Below, one piece after another: positions 39,365 through 51,154 of a DNA stretch of 64,000 nt. A program made the translations under genes and the position numbers. The stretch lies in contig NC_048595.1 of NCBI RefSeq assembly GCF_003668045.3, positions 415,936,730-416,000,729 of the forward strand, in the 5' to 3' direction. Within the stretch, counting starts at the first letter, position 1. Every line of letters begins with the position of its first letter. The notes beneath the pieces were generated by a model. The model saw only the letters and a list, made by a program, of their open reading frames with translations, did no database searches and was not told where the DNA came from. Source of the DNA: Cricetulus griseus (taxonomy: Eukaryota > Chordata > Mammalia > Rodentia > Cricetidae).

Positions 39365-41979
39365 TTCTTGGAAGTCCTCAGGATTTTAATGTATGAATGT
39401 GTAAGTCTCAACTCAGGATCTCAATCCAAGGCAACATATGTGATTTATCTGAGGCTCGTGGTGACGAACTCATTCCCCATCACAGTACAGACATTAGCTC
39501 GGCATCTCTGAACACCGTAAGCTTCTTTGTTCAGCACACCATTTAAAGCCTCAGATAGGGATAATGTTGCTTGCTTGACTCTCTCTGTTGGTTATGTCTG
39601 AGGGCTTCAGTTTCTGGCAGATGTCCTCAATGTGTATGCTCTGTTAGCTCCCTGTCATCTGAGGAGAGAAATCAAATAAGCAACATGGCTAAATTAGTAA
39701 GACTAATTCTGCTATATACAATCTCCCTGGCTAGCACATTTTTTTCTCTTAGAAGAGGTGTAATGACAGCATGTTTCTCAGAAGCCCGGATGATAGAGTA
39801 CAGAGAATCATTTAACTGCTTCCTTGGAGATTTAATATTCATTCACTGTTTTTATCATCAGAGACTCTGGACTTTCTGAAGATTGGTCACCTAGATAACT
39901 CAGATAACCACATATGTGGTCCAATGATCTCCTGAAATACAAATCTGTCCTTGTTTGACTTCCTCTTTAAGAAATGTTATTGAGTGAGGTAATCCTTTGA
40001 GAAATGTTGCTGAAATGCCAAAAGTGTGTTCTTTAGAGAGTAGTCACTGGTGCCGATGTCGGATAGCTTTGAGCCTGATGCAGTGAGTTAGCACAGAAGC
40101 TAAAACCTGGGGGGATGGGTTGGCAGAGAGCTTCACAGGGTGATAAGCTTTAATGGAGTAAGGTCTGCAATATGGGGGTGTTGTACTGCAAAGAAGATTC
40201 TGGGTGAACTTGCTGGCTTCGGAGGTAAGGTAATGGAATATAGTTTCCTTTATGTCAGTTACCTGTGTGAGTTCAGAACAGATGATTAGTGGTGGAATAC
40301 CTTAATGGTTTTGTGGTAGCCTGGCTGGCAGCTGCGATATTTTATTATGCGCTCTAGTTTTTCAGCAGATGTGAAGTCACTTCACAGAAGCAGATATGTG
40401 TGTAATGTTTATGTCTCCATTTCTAATCATTTTCCCCTCTTCCCCCACAGAACATACACAATTTTGCCTTTTGTATATAGTAAAACTCACCAAGCATTCT
40501 ATAGTGAACTCGAGGGAGGGCAGTAAGCTAGTTCTTGAATTGAACAGCTGATGCTCAGGACCACAAAGGTAGAAACTCAAGTTGATCCAAAGGTGGTAGT
40601 TTTAGAATTTGAGAGATTTTGGGTGTGTGATCAAGTTCAATGGTAATAACTTCTTTCACACCCCCCTCAGGTGTGTGTGTTGGTAGGGAGTAGGATTCCT
40701 AGATCAGGAGAGAGGTGTATATGAATATGTAATTATGACGAGCATATGTCTCAAGGTCACAAACAGGAGTTGGGATAGTGAAGTGGGTAAAGTAGAAGTG
40801 GCACAATGTGAAAAAGAAAAATGGAAAGACAATAATATCCTTGTGAACTTGAGAAGGAAGTAAAAGAATCACCGGTAAATTTTGCATGATGAGCTCTCAC
40901 CAGCCACAAAGAGATGATAGATAAAACTAATGATATGTTTGTACCTGCTGTTGAAAAAGCAATTTTGAAACTTATGTAGACAAAGAAGTCTAAGTACTGT
41001 ACACCAAGTGTAAATGAATTGCACACAGTGTTATCAGTTTACTCACAAGTGACCAAACATATTTCCTTAGAAAACATTTTCAGGAAGAGTAGATTGCTCA
41101 GCTTTTATTCTCTGGAGCCACAATTAAAATAAACACTTAATATATGGTCCCCTTTACTGGTACTGGTGCCTCATCACAAGCTAATTCACTGTCACAGGCT
41201 CTGCTCTGAGTGTTGGTGACAGTAGGCAAAGGGGAAATGAATGGGGAGAGACACCGTGGCTTATATGAATTTAAATGAAGGCCCAAACCACATCTCTTTC
41301 TCCATCCTTGAGATCATTCTCCTGTTCCCATATACTTTACTATCTTTGGTTTTTATTGAAATACATTTTGTGAACTAATTCCTACTGATGATGTTAGTTA
41401 GCAAATGGTAATGAATTCTGTTAATAATTGGGAGACATAAGACATTTTAAATGACTATTACTTCTGTGTTTATAAAAAGGTGTGCCACATATGAGATAGA
41501 ATGAACTAAGGTTGAGAAAGGGTACAGAGATTTGCAACATTGAACACAAGTGCCAAGGAAGTCTAGGGCAAAGACAGTGCCTGTAAAAACGTGATCCTTA
41601 GCTTTGGGGTAGAAAGTGCATATGATGTTGGGTGGATCTGATATTTCCAGTGTGATTGAACGAGTAAATGATCCCAGAAGAGAGAAACTCACCATGGAGT
41701 CTTTCCTTTTCACCCACTCATATCTCATGGCCAAACCCTGTTTATTCTAAAATGTAGACTCTTATTATTGACACCAGGACATTGTTGTAATCCAAGCTGT
41801 CTCCACCCTTGACTGCTGAAGAATCTACCTAACTGTTGTCATGTACCTTTATTCCATTTCTACCTTTTCTCCTTTGGTCAGTTGGGTGATACTACATGTC
41901 TTTTGGAAGTGATCATATCTGTCTTTTTATGTAAAGACCAAATTTGTTTTAAAAGATAATATCTAACCATATAACCAAG

Positions 41980-42083
41980 TTTTTCCTGGAACTTATCATC
42001 AAGGCTGGTTTTGAACCCACAGTGGCACTCCTTCCTCTGCCTCCCACACACTGGGATTACTATATGTTTTACCATGCCCAAAC
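41980..42083 (-). repeat. Truncated B1 SINE, minus strand
   Basis: TTTTCCTGGAACTTATCATC, AAGGCTGGTTTTGAACCCAC, CTTCCTCTGCCTCCCACACA, CTGGGATTAC and TTTTACCATGCCCAAAC follow the inverted B1 consensus. The distal part (GAGACAGGGTTTCTC) is missing, so the copy is truncated. Confidence 0.85.
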
Positions 42084-42609
42084 AAAATGCAAACCATATC
42101 CTACAAAGCTTTCTACTTTAGACTCCACCACCCTCATTAAATTTATCTCAGAACTCTTTGCTCTGTGATCAATTAGCTCTAGACTTCATTGCAGGGAGTC
42201 CAACTCTCTTCAGAAGTACACATTTTGAATATACCTTCTTCTTGCTGAAGATGTTTAACCTGCCCTCATCATGGAACCAATGCCTTCTCTGATTCAAGGC
42301 TATAATTATTACTATTATTTCCCTAGTGTTGTCTTTCGTGACAACCTCTGAGCAGGCTTGCACCTTTTCTTCTGCATCTTTCCTCCCTTCTAAAATTACT
42401 TATTTAAAAATGGTTTCTACAAGACCATAAACAACTATCATTTGTTTTTAAACTGCTAGATCCTTGATGCCATGTGCCTGGTACATCACAATTATCTCCT
42501 CCCAGTCTGATAAGAAACTTTCCTTGATTTTTTATTTTTACATTATATTATAATTATATAATTTCTTCCACTTTTCTAGCACCTCCTATGTACCATCCCA
42601 TTTTTTCTT
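42084..42609. other. Unique DNA, nothing recognised
   Basis: AT-rich noncoding sequence. Confidence 0.4.
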
Positions 42610-43760
42610 TCAAATTGGTGGTTTCCTTTTCTTTGATTATTGTTATGTGTGTGTGAAAATAGTGAGAGAGCTCCAGAAAGAGACAGACTCACACAGAGAT
42701 AAACAGAGGATGAGAGAATACAACCTGCCCAGTCCTATTGTTATCCATATTGGACAACAAATTGCTGTGCTCTTCCCTGAAAACAATTATTTCTCCCACT
42801 CTGAGTTCTTTGTCTAGGGTTGGGGCCTCATGGGCTTCTTCCTTTTTACATTAGCATTTTGATTTGTTCGGCTCATGTTTAGGCAACCCTGTTGATAAGA
42901 CTGCAATGGAGTAACATTTCTAGGTGACACAACCACACATTGAACTTCCCATTGCTCTGGTTCTTATAGTCTTTCTGCCCCCTGTTCTGCAATAGTTCCT
43001 GAGCTTTAGATGTAGGAGTTGTGTTGTAGGATTGAACAGTTGGTACTGGGCTCCATAACTCTACCTTTTGATTGGTTGAGGTTTTATGTAAAGGTCTCTG
43101 TCTGTTGCAAAGATAATTTTCCTTCCTAATGAATGAGAATGACAATTACCTGTGGTATGAGGATAAAGGTTTTGAATGTACCTAGAACATAGTTAGGGAT
43201 TATGCTGCTTTAGTAAAGTGGCAGTTGTAGGTTCTCTGTAAAATTCCATGACTTCACTAGGCTTTAGTAGTTGGCTAGTTTTCCAGTACCTCACATGATT
43301 TCCTCCTTGATGAATAGGTGCTAAGTCCAATTAGAGAGCTGGTAGTTACCACCAAGGCATGTGTGCCACTCCTGCAGCCTTAGGTTGATCATGCACAATG
43401 CTGGCCATTGTTGTGGTTTATAGGTATCATAGCTGCATTGGACTATTGGCTTTTCCCCTCCCTTAAACACTTGTATGGCACCTTCTGGTACCATGAAAGC
43501 TAGTCCTCAGGGAGGAGACTCTAGGTCGGATCCACCTCAAGTCCTCTGGGTCCTGTGTCTGAAGTACACGGTGCCTTTAGCAATAGGAACTTACCATCTC
43601 TACGTTCCTACCATCAATAGGAACTTCTATTTCTTATTGAAGCACAGTGTGCTGGAGAGGTGTGATTTGTTTTCCTTCTTCTCATGTAGCAATGGATCCT
43701 GCTGACAGTTTTCTTTCTTTATATGTTTTAAGTATGTATTCTATATGCTTTTTCCATCTT
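42610..43760 (-). mobile_element. Rodent L1 3' UTR block, minus strand, long copy
   Basis: An extended run of plus-strand wording matches inverted rodent L1 3' sequence: GAAAACAATTATTTCTCCCA, GTCTAGGGTTGGGGCCTCAT, GTTCCTGAGCTTTAGATGTA, GTTGGTACTGGGCTCCATAA, TTACCACCAAGGCATGTGTG, GGCACCTTCTGGTACCATGA and AAGCTAGTCCTCAGGGAGGA. No ORF2 motif is left. It lies directly before another block of the same kind (43840-44370). Confidence 0.55.
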
Positions 43761-43839
43761 TTGTATTTTGTTTATTAATGATATAACAGAAAAATAGAAC
43801 ATATACTGAAAGATAAGTGTGAATTGTTCATATCCTTTT

Positions 43840-44370
43840 GTGCTCTCTTTTATATTAAGTATATTTATTCATTTACTTTGTCACTTTAATGCATGAATAC
43901 AGTGCGTGGTGATCATAGTCACCCATTACCCTCTCCCCTTCCTGTCCCAGTCACAGTGACACTCTTATTTTCAACTATATTCCCTCCTGCTGCCCTTTCT
44001 TGATGTAGATCTGTGTAGGCACCCAATGATCTAGGATGTTCATGGTTGTAACAGCCTTGCCAGCCCCATACATCAGCACTGCAAAGAAGCTGTTCCCATC
44101 CTCTATCTTTTTCAGTCTTTCCAAACTTACTCCCACACTGTTCCTTAAGCCATGGTGGTGGTGATATGTGCCATTTAGGTCTGGGGACTGAACATTCACT
44201 TATTCTCAGGACTTTGGCCACTTCTAAGTCTCTGCAATGACCATCCCAAAAAGAAACTTTTCTGATTAAGGCTACAGCTGCACTGGTCTATGCCTATAAA
44301 CACACTGAGGAGGCAGTTAGTAGAAAGCATGTTTTAGTTGATATTTTTCTTAAAGGACAAAATAATGTAG
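43840..44370 (-). mobile_element. Second L1 3' UTR block, minus strand
   Basis: The left part TCACCCATTACCCTCTCCCC preceded by GTGATCATAG and AATGCATGAATACAGTG is the inverted L1 tail; the sense strand reads GGGTAATGGGTGACTATGAT, matching the GGGTAATGGGGTGAATATGA tail of rodent L1. The right part (GTCTGGGGACTGAACATTCA, CTTATTCTCAGGACTTTGGC, CAAAAAGAAACTTTTCTGAT) continues inverted L1 sequence. No ORF2 is recognised. Confidence 0.55.
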
Positions 44371-45073
44371 TCAAACATGACACCATTCTGATAGCATGGC
44401 ATGGACATTCCGAAGCTCAAAAGACATGGAGAATCAGCATACCCAGGATACTTTGGCATTTCTTATCTCTTACCAAGTGTCATATTAAATAACCATGGCA
44501 CTTCACAACAATACTATTAAGTACTCCTGGGTTTCAGTGACTAATGTGTGACACCATGAGTCATGTTTGAGGCCAGGCTGACTTAGAGGTATAACCTTGG
44601 CTTTGTTACTATGAAAAGCATTGTGTGGATTGGAAAACTTTAAACAAAGTTGGATCTAAGGTATATCCATCTCTAAGCCGTATCTCCTCAACTGGAAGAG
44701 GTTAAGATGTGAATTTTATACAAAAGGTAGCATTGAATGTGTCTGCTTGAGCTATTCAGCAGAGGCCTCATTTAGATTGTGTGTCTGTATCTGGCAAGCA
44801 AAGGATTCCTCATTTTCTCTGCTGTGAGACCCCCAAGGAGACATTTATATTACTAATACTGAATTTGCAAACGTGCATTTTAAAATTTAGCTTTCTTTGT
44901 ATTCTGTGTCTCTCTGGGAGGTGTTCACTACATTATGAATCCTATGCTCTTACCTCCTACTAAGGATTTGAGTCCTTCGCCTAATTAATCATTAAGTGTT
45001 GTCAGTCTATCATGATGTTTCTAATTATCAGAGAAGAGTGTGTGTATTTCAGCCAGTCATGACCCTTTGCTGG

Positions 45074-45087
45074 GTAACTATAGTAAC
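45074..45087. promoter_or_regulatory. X-box-like palindrome (RFX), candidate only
   Basis: GTAACTATAGTAAC matches GTNRCYATRGYAAC at every position. It shares the core CTATAG with the weaker site at 36801-36814. Binding is inference only. Confidence 0.25.
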
Positions 45088-45216
45088 CCTGGCAGCACTA
45101 GTCATTAAAAACATTATACAGTTTGTTTTTTAAACCATTTTAGTCTTTGATAGTTATGGGCAAATAATTGGTTATCATTTAGAAAGAATGGGAAACTTGC
45201 ACAAAACTAAGATTTT

Positions 45217-45278
45217 TAAATAATTTATGCACAGTAAAAATGTGTTCTAAATAATTTATAAATAACATAAATGTGTTC
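45217..45278 (+). repeat. 31-bp imperfect tandem duplication
   Basis: Units 45217-45247 and 45248-45278 both start TAAATAATTTAT and end AATGTGTTC. They differ at six central positions. Older than the 58-bp duplication at 14338. Confidence 0.8.
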
Positions 45279-48200
45279 TATAAAATATTTCTGACTGCTA
45301 GTGAAAGCTAAAGAACCCTTGCCCCACACCACCAGCTTCATATGTTATAGGGCCCTCCCACAACCTTATTCACCCAAGATGTGAAAAACTCTTCTAATAC
45401 AAGCCCAGGGAAACTCCTAATTCATTTGCCACAGTGGTATCTGATTGTGGGGAAGTTGCCTGTCTGGATACAAAACAGCAGAGTTTCAGGCTTCTGCATA
45501 TTGGTGTGCACATGCAAGACAGTGTTGGCCATGCAAGTATTGCTGGTGGATTCTTGAAGCCAGGGTTCTTCAAAGAAGCAAGTAGAAAGAAAACATCTTT
45601 CTTCTTCCTATTCTGACTAATGCATCTGAGTCAGAAGGAGGAATGATCTTTCACTGCACTTTTTAATACGAAGCTCTATAAGGATTACAAGCAGAGTGGC
45701 AGTGCCCATCAATGTGGAAATGGAAATTGGCTGCATTTTTCACCGTGTTTCATATCCTACATCACTCTGAGAGCAGGTGACATCCCCTTTGGAGGAGGCA
45801 GTACTACTTCAAGTGAGCTTTCTGCACTCATTGGCAGAGGCGATGTTAGTGGTATGTAATTATAATGATTTTTTTTCCGTTACGTGTGAGCAGCTTATTT
45901 ATGGATCACAACCCACATGGATCTTTCTTCTGTACTTATTTGTTTTCTTTGAAGTAAAACATGGTGACTAGAATATGAGTCTGCTTTGTAGCTCAATGCC
46001 AGATTCTTGGAAGTTTATTATACCTGATTGAATGACATTAAACCAAATGTATAGTACAAATACTTTAAGCAAAAACATCAATAAGCCAAATATACACTGA
46101 AAGTTCAATTTAATTTTATTTAAAATTATTACAATAATAAAACATTGTAAAACTCTATACTTGATTTTTTGTGTTCTCATTAATAATGTACAAGGTTAAT
46201 TCTTAAAGTATTTTTATTTCCAAAATTGACTGCATCATAGAATCAAGTTAGTTTTAATGTTGTCATTTACTTTTCCTATCAAAATGTAAAGTATTTAGCC
46301 ATAGGAAATCAATTACAAGACTAGTCAATATAAAACAATGGAAATGATCACTTTTATTTGATGATCTTGTACTAAAAGTAAAATTCTAAATAACTCCCCT
46401 TTGACCCAAATACAAGTAGCTCCGGTAATTAATGATTTCTGACTATGAAGAACAAATGCTTAAAAAAAGTTTCTGGCCATGTACTTGATGAAGTCCAGTA
46501 AGATAGCTCATTTGATATATCTAACCCAAGTCTTATATTTACTTTTTATTAATATACTTTTGTTGGTCAAGCAAGGCACTTAATAGACTGTTTTGGTTGC
46601 TAATATGGTGGCATTGTGAACATACCACTTAAAATCTTTCACTGTGTGTTAATAGCTTTTGCAGTTTTTATAATCAGACCCACTCTTAAAGTGTATTCCT
46701 TTTTAAGACCATAAGTTTGCAGACTAATAATGCTGTTGAAAGTTTGCTTGATGCTAAATAATGAAAATTAAATCTCTTACTAAAACCACCAAAGTCACAA
46801 ATTGTGAACTCAGAGGTGTTAGAATCTAGTATGGAGAGTGTAATGTCACTGGTTCTGTTATGCTGGAATGTTGATCAGCCTAATTATCCAAGGATCTTTT
46901 GGTTCTCTGTCATGTTACAGCTGTGACTTCCCCTTTGTCTCCAGAATAACTGTCTTCCACACTGCATATGCATGAGATAATGTTTTCTCATATTAGTAAA
47001 TCACTTATGAATTTCATTCTTTATTTAAAAAGATACTGTTTGCTAAATATATATTAAGACAATCCTAGTTGTTTATCTGCTTACAAAGTTACACCAATCA
47101 TCAATTTATAAAATATTTTAAATTGGTCATTTGAAAATTAAATTTTGTGTAACTAAAGTAATTGGTGATATTTCTAAATGTATTTTTCCACCTATGTTAG
47201 GCACTTAAGCATTACATTATTTATTTTGTTTTGCAATTTCTCGTAGTGTTTTAATTTTTCTTTTACACTACTGTTTTCTGGTTATTTCCATTTCATATGA
47301 CAAAAAGAAGCACGGTTTCTCTAGATTCATGACTCTTTTTTTTAACTTTCAAAGAGTGTTTGCCCTTGAAAATTCCTATTGTAGCATTTTTCTTTAGTCC
47401 AGTAGGACAGTGTCTGTTCCACAGTCTTCATTGTTCATGCTCAGCTGATGTCAGTTAAATAGTTTGAACTGATGTAGCAACTTTATGTGCTTCTTGCTGG
47501 TGTCTCTGTGCTCTCTGTACAAAGGAGTCACTGAGGGCAACATCATGCTCGTACCACTATAGAAAGATAAAAACCAGCCTGTGTGGAGAGAACCTGGAGT
47601 GGCTGTTACCCATATTAGTCGGGTTGTGTTTCCGTGAGTCTTCTCTCCCTGGCTTTCAGACAGCTTCCTTTTTACTGTGTACTCTGTGGCCTCTTCCCTG
47701 TGTGATGGAAAAATGACCTAATCTTCACTGACTCTGTCTCTTCTTATAAAGGCATCAGTCCCATAGTCATTGGATCCTACCACTATTATGTCATCTGACC
47801 TTAACTCTCTATTTCCATGAGTGCAAATACCACTGGAACTTTGGGACAACACAGTTGAGGCTGTATCACCTTGCTGTGACTAGTGGTCACTTTCAGTCTG
47901 TTACAGATTGCAAACTGGACTGCAAGAAGTCCAGAAGCTATCCTGTATCACAGATAGCCGGCTTGGCTTCAGAGTCCATATCCTCACCTCGTACCTAGCT
48001 CTTCTGCCTTTAAAGAGTAGTAATATACATAGAACTTTTCATACTAAACTTTACTTAGCCACTGTTTTACAAATGTCACGCTTGTGTCCAACTAAATTAT
48101 GCTGCTATGATGATTTTTTTATGACAATTCTATGTCACGTATCATTCATGAACAAACATGAGATAGCTCAGGTTTATTCTGGTTGTGCCACACAATGACT

Positions 48201-48995
48201 GAGACTCCATGAGCATTCGTGCTTCATGTCCTATTTGACCAAAAGCATGTATTTTTCAGGACTTGCATTAAGGGACCTGTGATCACAAAAGTGAGTCATT
48301 CTGCATAGTCTACGGAGCTTACTTAACAAAAACAACTTTCAGCATTGTGGCAACAAATTCTTTAATTACAACAACCATAAAAGCCTAAGAAACAATGGTG
48401 ATCCTACACGAATTAGGTCTCAAAACCAATCCAAGGATGGAATATTCTTTGAAGGCTCTGACAGGATGATCATGCTTGCCTGGTGTTTATATGAAGGGGA
48501 ATTGTGTTTCTAAAAGTGTAATAGGTTTTTATTGATAACTTTCCATTAATCCATGATGGTTCCTTACCAGTTGAAATTCTTTGTCATCTTTGGAACTTCA
48601 TTCTGCCTGTTTTTCCTCCTAAGAATTATATGAATTCATCCAAGCAATCTGTCCCCTCTTTATCTCTGATTTTTACTAGGTAATATGTCGAATGTTGGGA
48701 TTCTACACATTGGAATTTAGTAGCAGGAGTTTCTTGGATGGATCAGGCTGTCTTACCTGTATTCTTTATTATAGTACCTGCCATGCTTATATTGGTAACT
48801 CAGAAGTCATGTCTCCTTAGTGGTTTTTCTATAACTTGATACACTAAAGTGAGACTGATGCCCTTGCAGTACTATATGAAATTGACAAATACCATTTGTA
48901 CTTCTCAGTCTCTCATTATTATGAAGAGTTATTCATATTGGTTCCCTCACCTAGAACACCAGACTACTTTTTAGCAGTTACTTCATTCTAAGTAA

Positions 48996-49060
48996 CAGCT
49001 CAGGGCCTGGCATGCATCAAACACTTAATAAATATGTATGTGTCTATGTTGAATAAATTA
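48996..49060 (+). repeat. L2 or MIR tail fragment
   Basis: CTCAGGGCCTGGCATGCATC, AAACACTTAATAAATATGTA and GTTGAATAAATTA parallel AGTGCCTGGCACATAGTAGG, GCTCAATAAATATTTGTTGA and ATGA of L2/MIR 3' ends. The short, common tail does not separate the two families. Confidence 0.65.
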
Positions 49061-50649
49061 TTAGGCTCTATTTACTTTTACCTCCTTTCTTTATGAACCA
49101 TTTCAATTGTTGAGCTGATTTCTAGAGCTTTTATTGGGTGACATTAATCTGTCAAAATGTATAAATGTGTGGAATCCCCAAAAATATAGCTACTTTTTAG
49201 TTTAGAGCGTAGTCTGAGTTATATGGGAGGGTATAAAAAATTGGTGACAGTCACTTGCCGGGATGTCTTTTTCTAGGCCCCCTTTTCCTAACCCTGTCTA
49301 GTCTGTGAGATCCTTGGCTTGGATTCTTTTTCCTTCTATAAAACGTGTCCCAATCAAACAAAGCATGACTCTCCTGTGCTATGGAGCTTTGAATTTTCCA
49401 CTTTTGTTTGCTTTTGTTCTTTTTGTGAATTACTGGAGCCCAGAGATTCTGTGACCTATCTGCACTTCAGCCTCCACATAGTGGCCTGAATTTACTGCCA
49501 TTTCCTCAGATGGCAATAAGCTAAACAGTTGAAAAATCACCACATTGCAGGGGACCTAAGGAGGTCACCAGAACTTAGCCTGGCTAATAAGTTTTTGTCC
49601 TATCCATTTCCTCTTGTCAGTATTCCTCTGTACTTCTTATGACTTCATGACAAATATGGCTTTTTTAAACTTAAAAAATAATGTACATTGATTTTCTCTG
49701 GCAAGCCAACAACAAAACTCCAAAACTAAAACCAGAGTTATTTTAGAGATGGTACGTGACAGTTCCACCAATGCGATGAGAAGCAATATTCATCATAATA
49801 TCACTCAGAGCATCAGATACTGGGAAAATTACAATGGGAGCGCTTTGCTCCCATTCTCAGCGCAATAAAGACAAAAATATCAATAAAACTAAAAACCGTT
49901 TGCCAGGCATGCACTCTAAGATGATTGTGACATAGAGAGATGCTCAGTTCTCTGGGCACATATGATGGTAGTACTTTATTTCTTTAGAGTTGAGATCAAC
50001 TAAGCATACTCAAGCCTCCTGCTTGTTAATATAGCTTTCTGCATCATTTCATCAAAGTTGAAAGGGGAAATTCATTTTTATGGCACCCTGGGAGTTACTG
50101 ATCACATATTTTTGAGTCCATTTTATGATAGAGTTAGGAAGAAGGCTTCCCCACCCAGAGCATGGCCATTCCTCATCCTTTGGTGCCATTTCTCCAGGGG
50201 CTATTTGACTTGCTGCCTCTGGCTTGGTGAGGCGATTCAGCCAGGAAAGTACCTCTTATTATATTTTACTTTGTATTCTTCCTTCTTGCTTCTTAGACAA
50301 CCCCAGATTTTGTCAGTTTACTGTATATTAGAATTTTCTCTCTAGCTAGTATCAAATGTTGATGCATAGACATTGAAGGCAGGTGCAGCTCTATCCCAGT
50401 TATAGGATTGTATTTGTGAAATGCACACTCTCAGTACCATCACTATTAGAGGTGGCAGTTCTGGAAGATAACTTGAAACTTCTTCCCAGGTTTTTCTCTA
50501 GTTTTACTTGATACAATCTCTTCATAAATACATATTTGGAGTGTATAAATGATATCAAGAAACCAGGAAGAGGAGACCTTACTTTCCCTTGATCAGGGGA
50601 TTGAAAGAGTTTTGCTGTTTTTATGGGTTTGTGGTTGGTGTTTTTCTTT
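49061..50649. other. Unique DNA with one strong hairpin
   Basis: No repeat or gene is recognised. Contains a perfect 9-bp stem with 5-base loop at 49833-49855. Confidence 0.4.
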
Positions 50650-50683
50650 TTGTGTGTATGTGTGTGTGTATATATATATATAG
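50650..50683 (+). repeat. (TG)n(TA)n short simple repeat
   Basis: TGTGTGTATGTGTGTGTG passes into TATATATATATA. Confidence 0.85.
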
Positions 50684-50754
50684 TTCAAATTTACACATTA
50701 GGATTTTGGACCAGCAATACATTTTAATTGGTGCCAGTACCTAAAAAAGGTGAC

Positions 50755-50944
50755 TCATCTTTTATTTTATGAGTATGTGCCTACATGTATGACTGTGCTC
50801 TGTACATTTGTCTCATATAGGTGGAGGCCAGAAGAGGAAGCTGGAGTTATTTGTAGTGAGCTGTCTTGTGGTTGGTGAGACCCAAATCAAAGTCCTCCAC
50901 AAGATAAAAAGATGCTCTCAACCACTGAGCCAACTCTTTAGCCT
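50755..50944 (-). repeat. B2/B3-family SINE, minus strand
   Basis: On the plus strand: TTTTATGAGTATGTGCCTAC, GTGGAGGCCAGAAGAGGAAG, CTGGAGTTA, AAAGTCCTCCACAAGA and CTCAACCACTGAGCCAACTC, then TTTAGCC. This is the inverted tail-to-head order, with the tRNA-derived head at the right end. Moderately diverged. Confidence 0.88.
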
Positions 50945-50972
50945 TGCCTTATCATTTTTAAATTGAAAATAC

Positions 50973-51144
50973 CGGAGTTTCTTTGTTTGTTTGTTTTTGT
51001 TTTTTGAGACAGGGTTTCTCTGTATTGATTCAGAGCCTGTCCTAGAACTTACTCTATAGACCAGGCTGGTCTCAAACTCACAGAGATCCTCCTGCCTCTG
51101 CCTCTGCCTCCAAAGATTAAAGGCATGTGCTACCAATGACCAGC
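50973..51144 (-). repeat. B1 SINE, minus strand, full length with target duplications
   Basis: Flanked by an exact 10-bp direct repeat TTGAAAATAC at 50963-50972 and 51145-51154. It starts with the inverted A-tail (TTTGTTTGTTTGTTTTTG), then TTTTGAGACAGGGTTTCTCT, GATTCAGAGCCTGTCCTAGA, ACTCTATAGACCAGGCTGGT, CTCAAACTCACAGAGATCCT and AAAGGCATGTGCTACCA. The AGCCTGTCCTAGAACT wording differs from the usual mouse CTGGCTGTCCTGGAACT and recalls cricetid B1. CTCTGCCTCTGCCTC carries an extra CTCTGC unit. It sits 28 bases from the B2/B3 copy. Confidence 0.95.
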
Positions 51145-51154
51145 TTGAAAATAC

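Larger units (their letters stand above)
35684..41979. other. Longest stretch without a recognised repeat (6.3 kb)
   Basis: Apart from a CA-rich patch (38150-38180) and an A-run (39002-39017), no SINE, LINE, LTR or DNA transposon is recognised. It carries an X-box-like palindrome at 36801-36814 and a TAATTA-bearing inverted repeat at 39336-39364. No exon with a clear open frame and splice sites was found. Conserved noncoding sequence is possible but cannot be judged without alignment. Confidence 0.4.
44371..48995. other. Long AT-rich stretch without recognised repeats
   Basis: No SINE, LINE or LTR is recognised in 4.6 kb apart from a 31-bp tandem pair at 45217-45278. A palindromic X-box-like site lies at 45074-45087. 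No exon is recognised. Confidence 0.4.

Noticed and set aside
44565..44630. B1-like GTTTGAGGCCAGGCTGACTT
   Set aside because: The rest of a B1 is missing on both sides; a single 15-20-base match is not enough.
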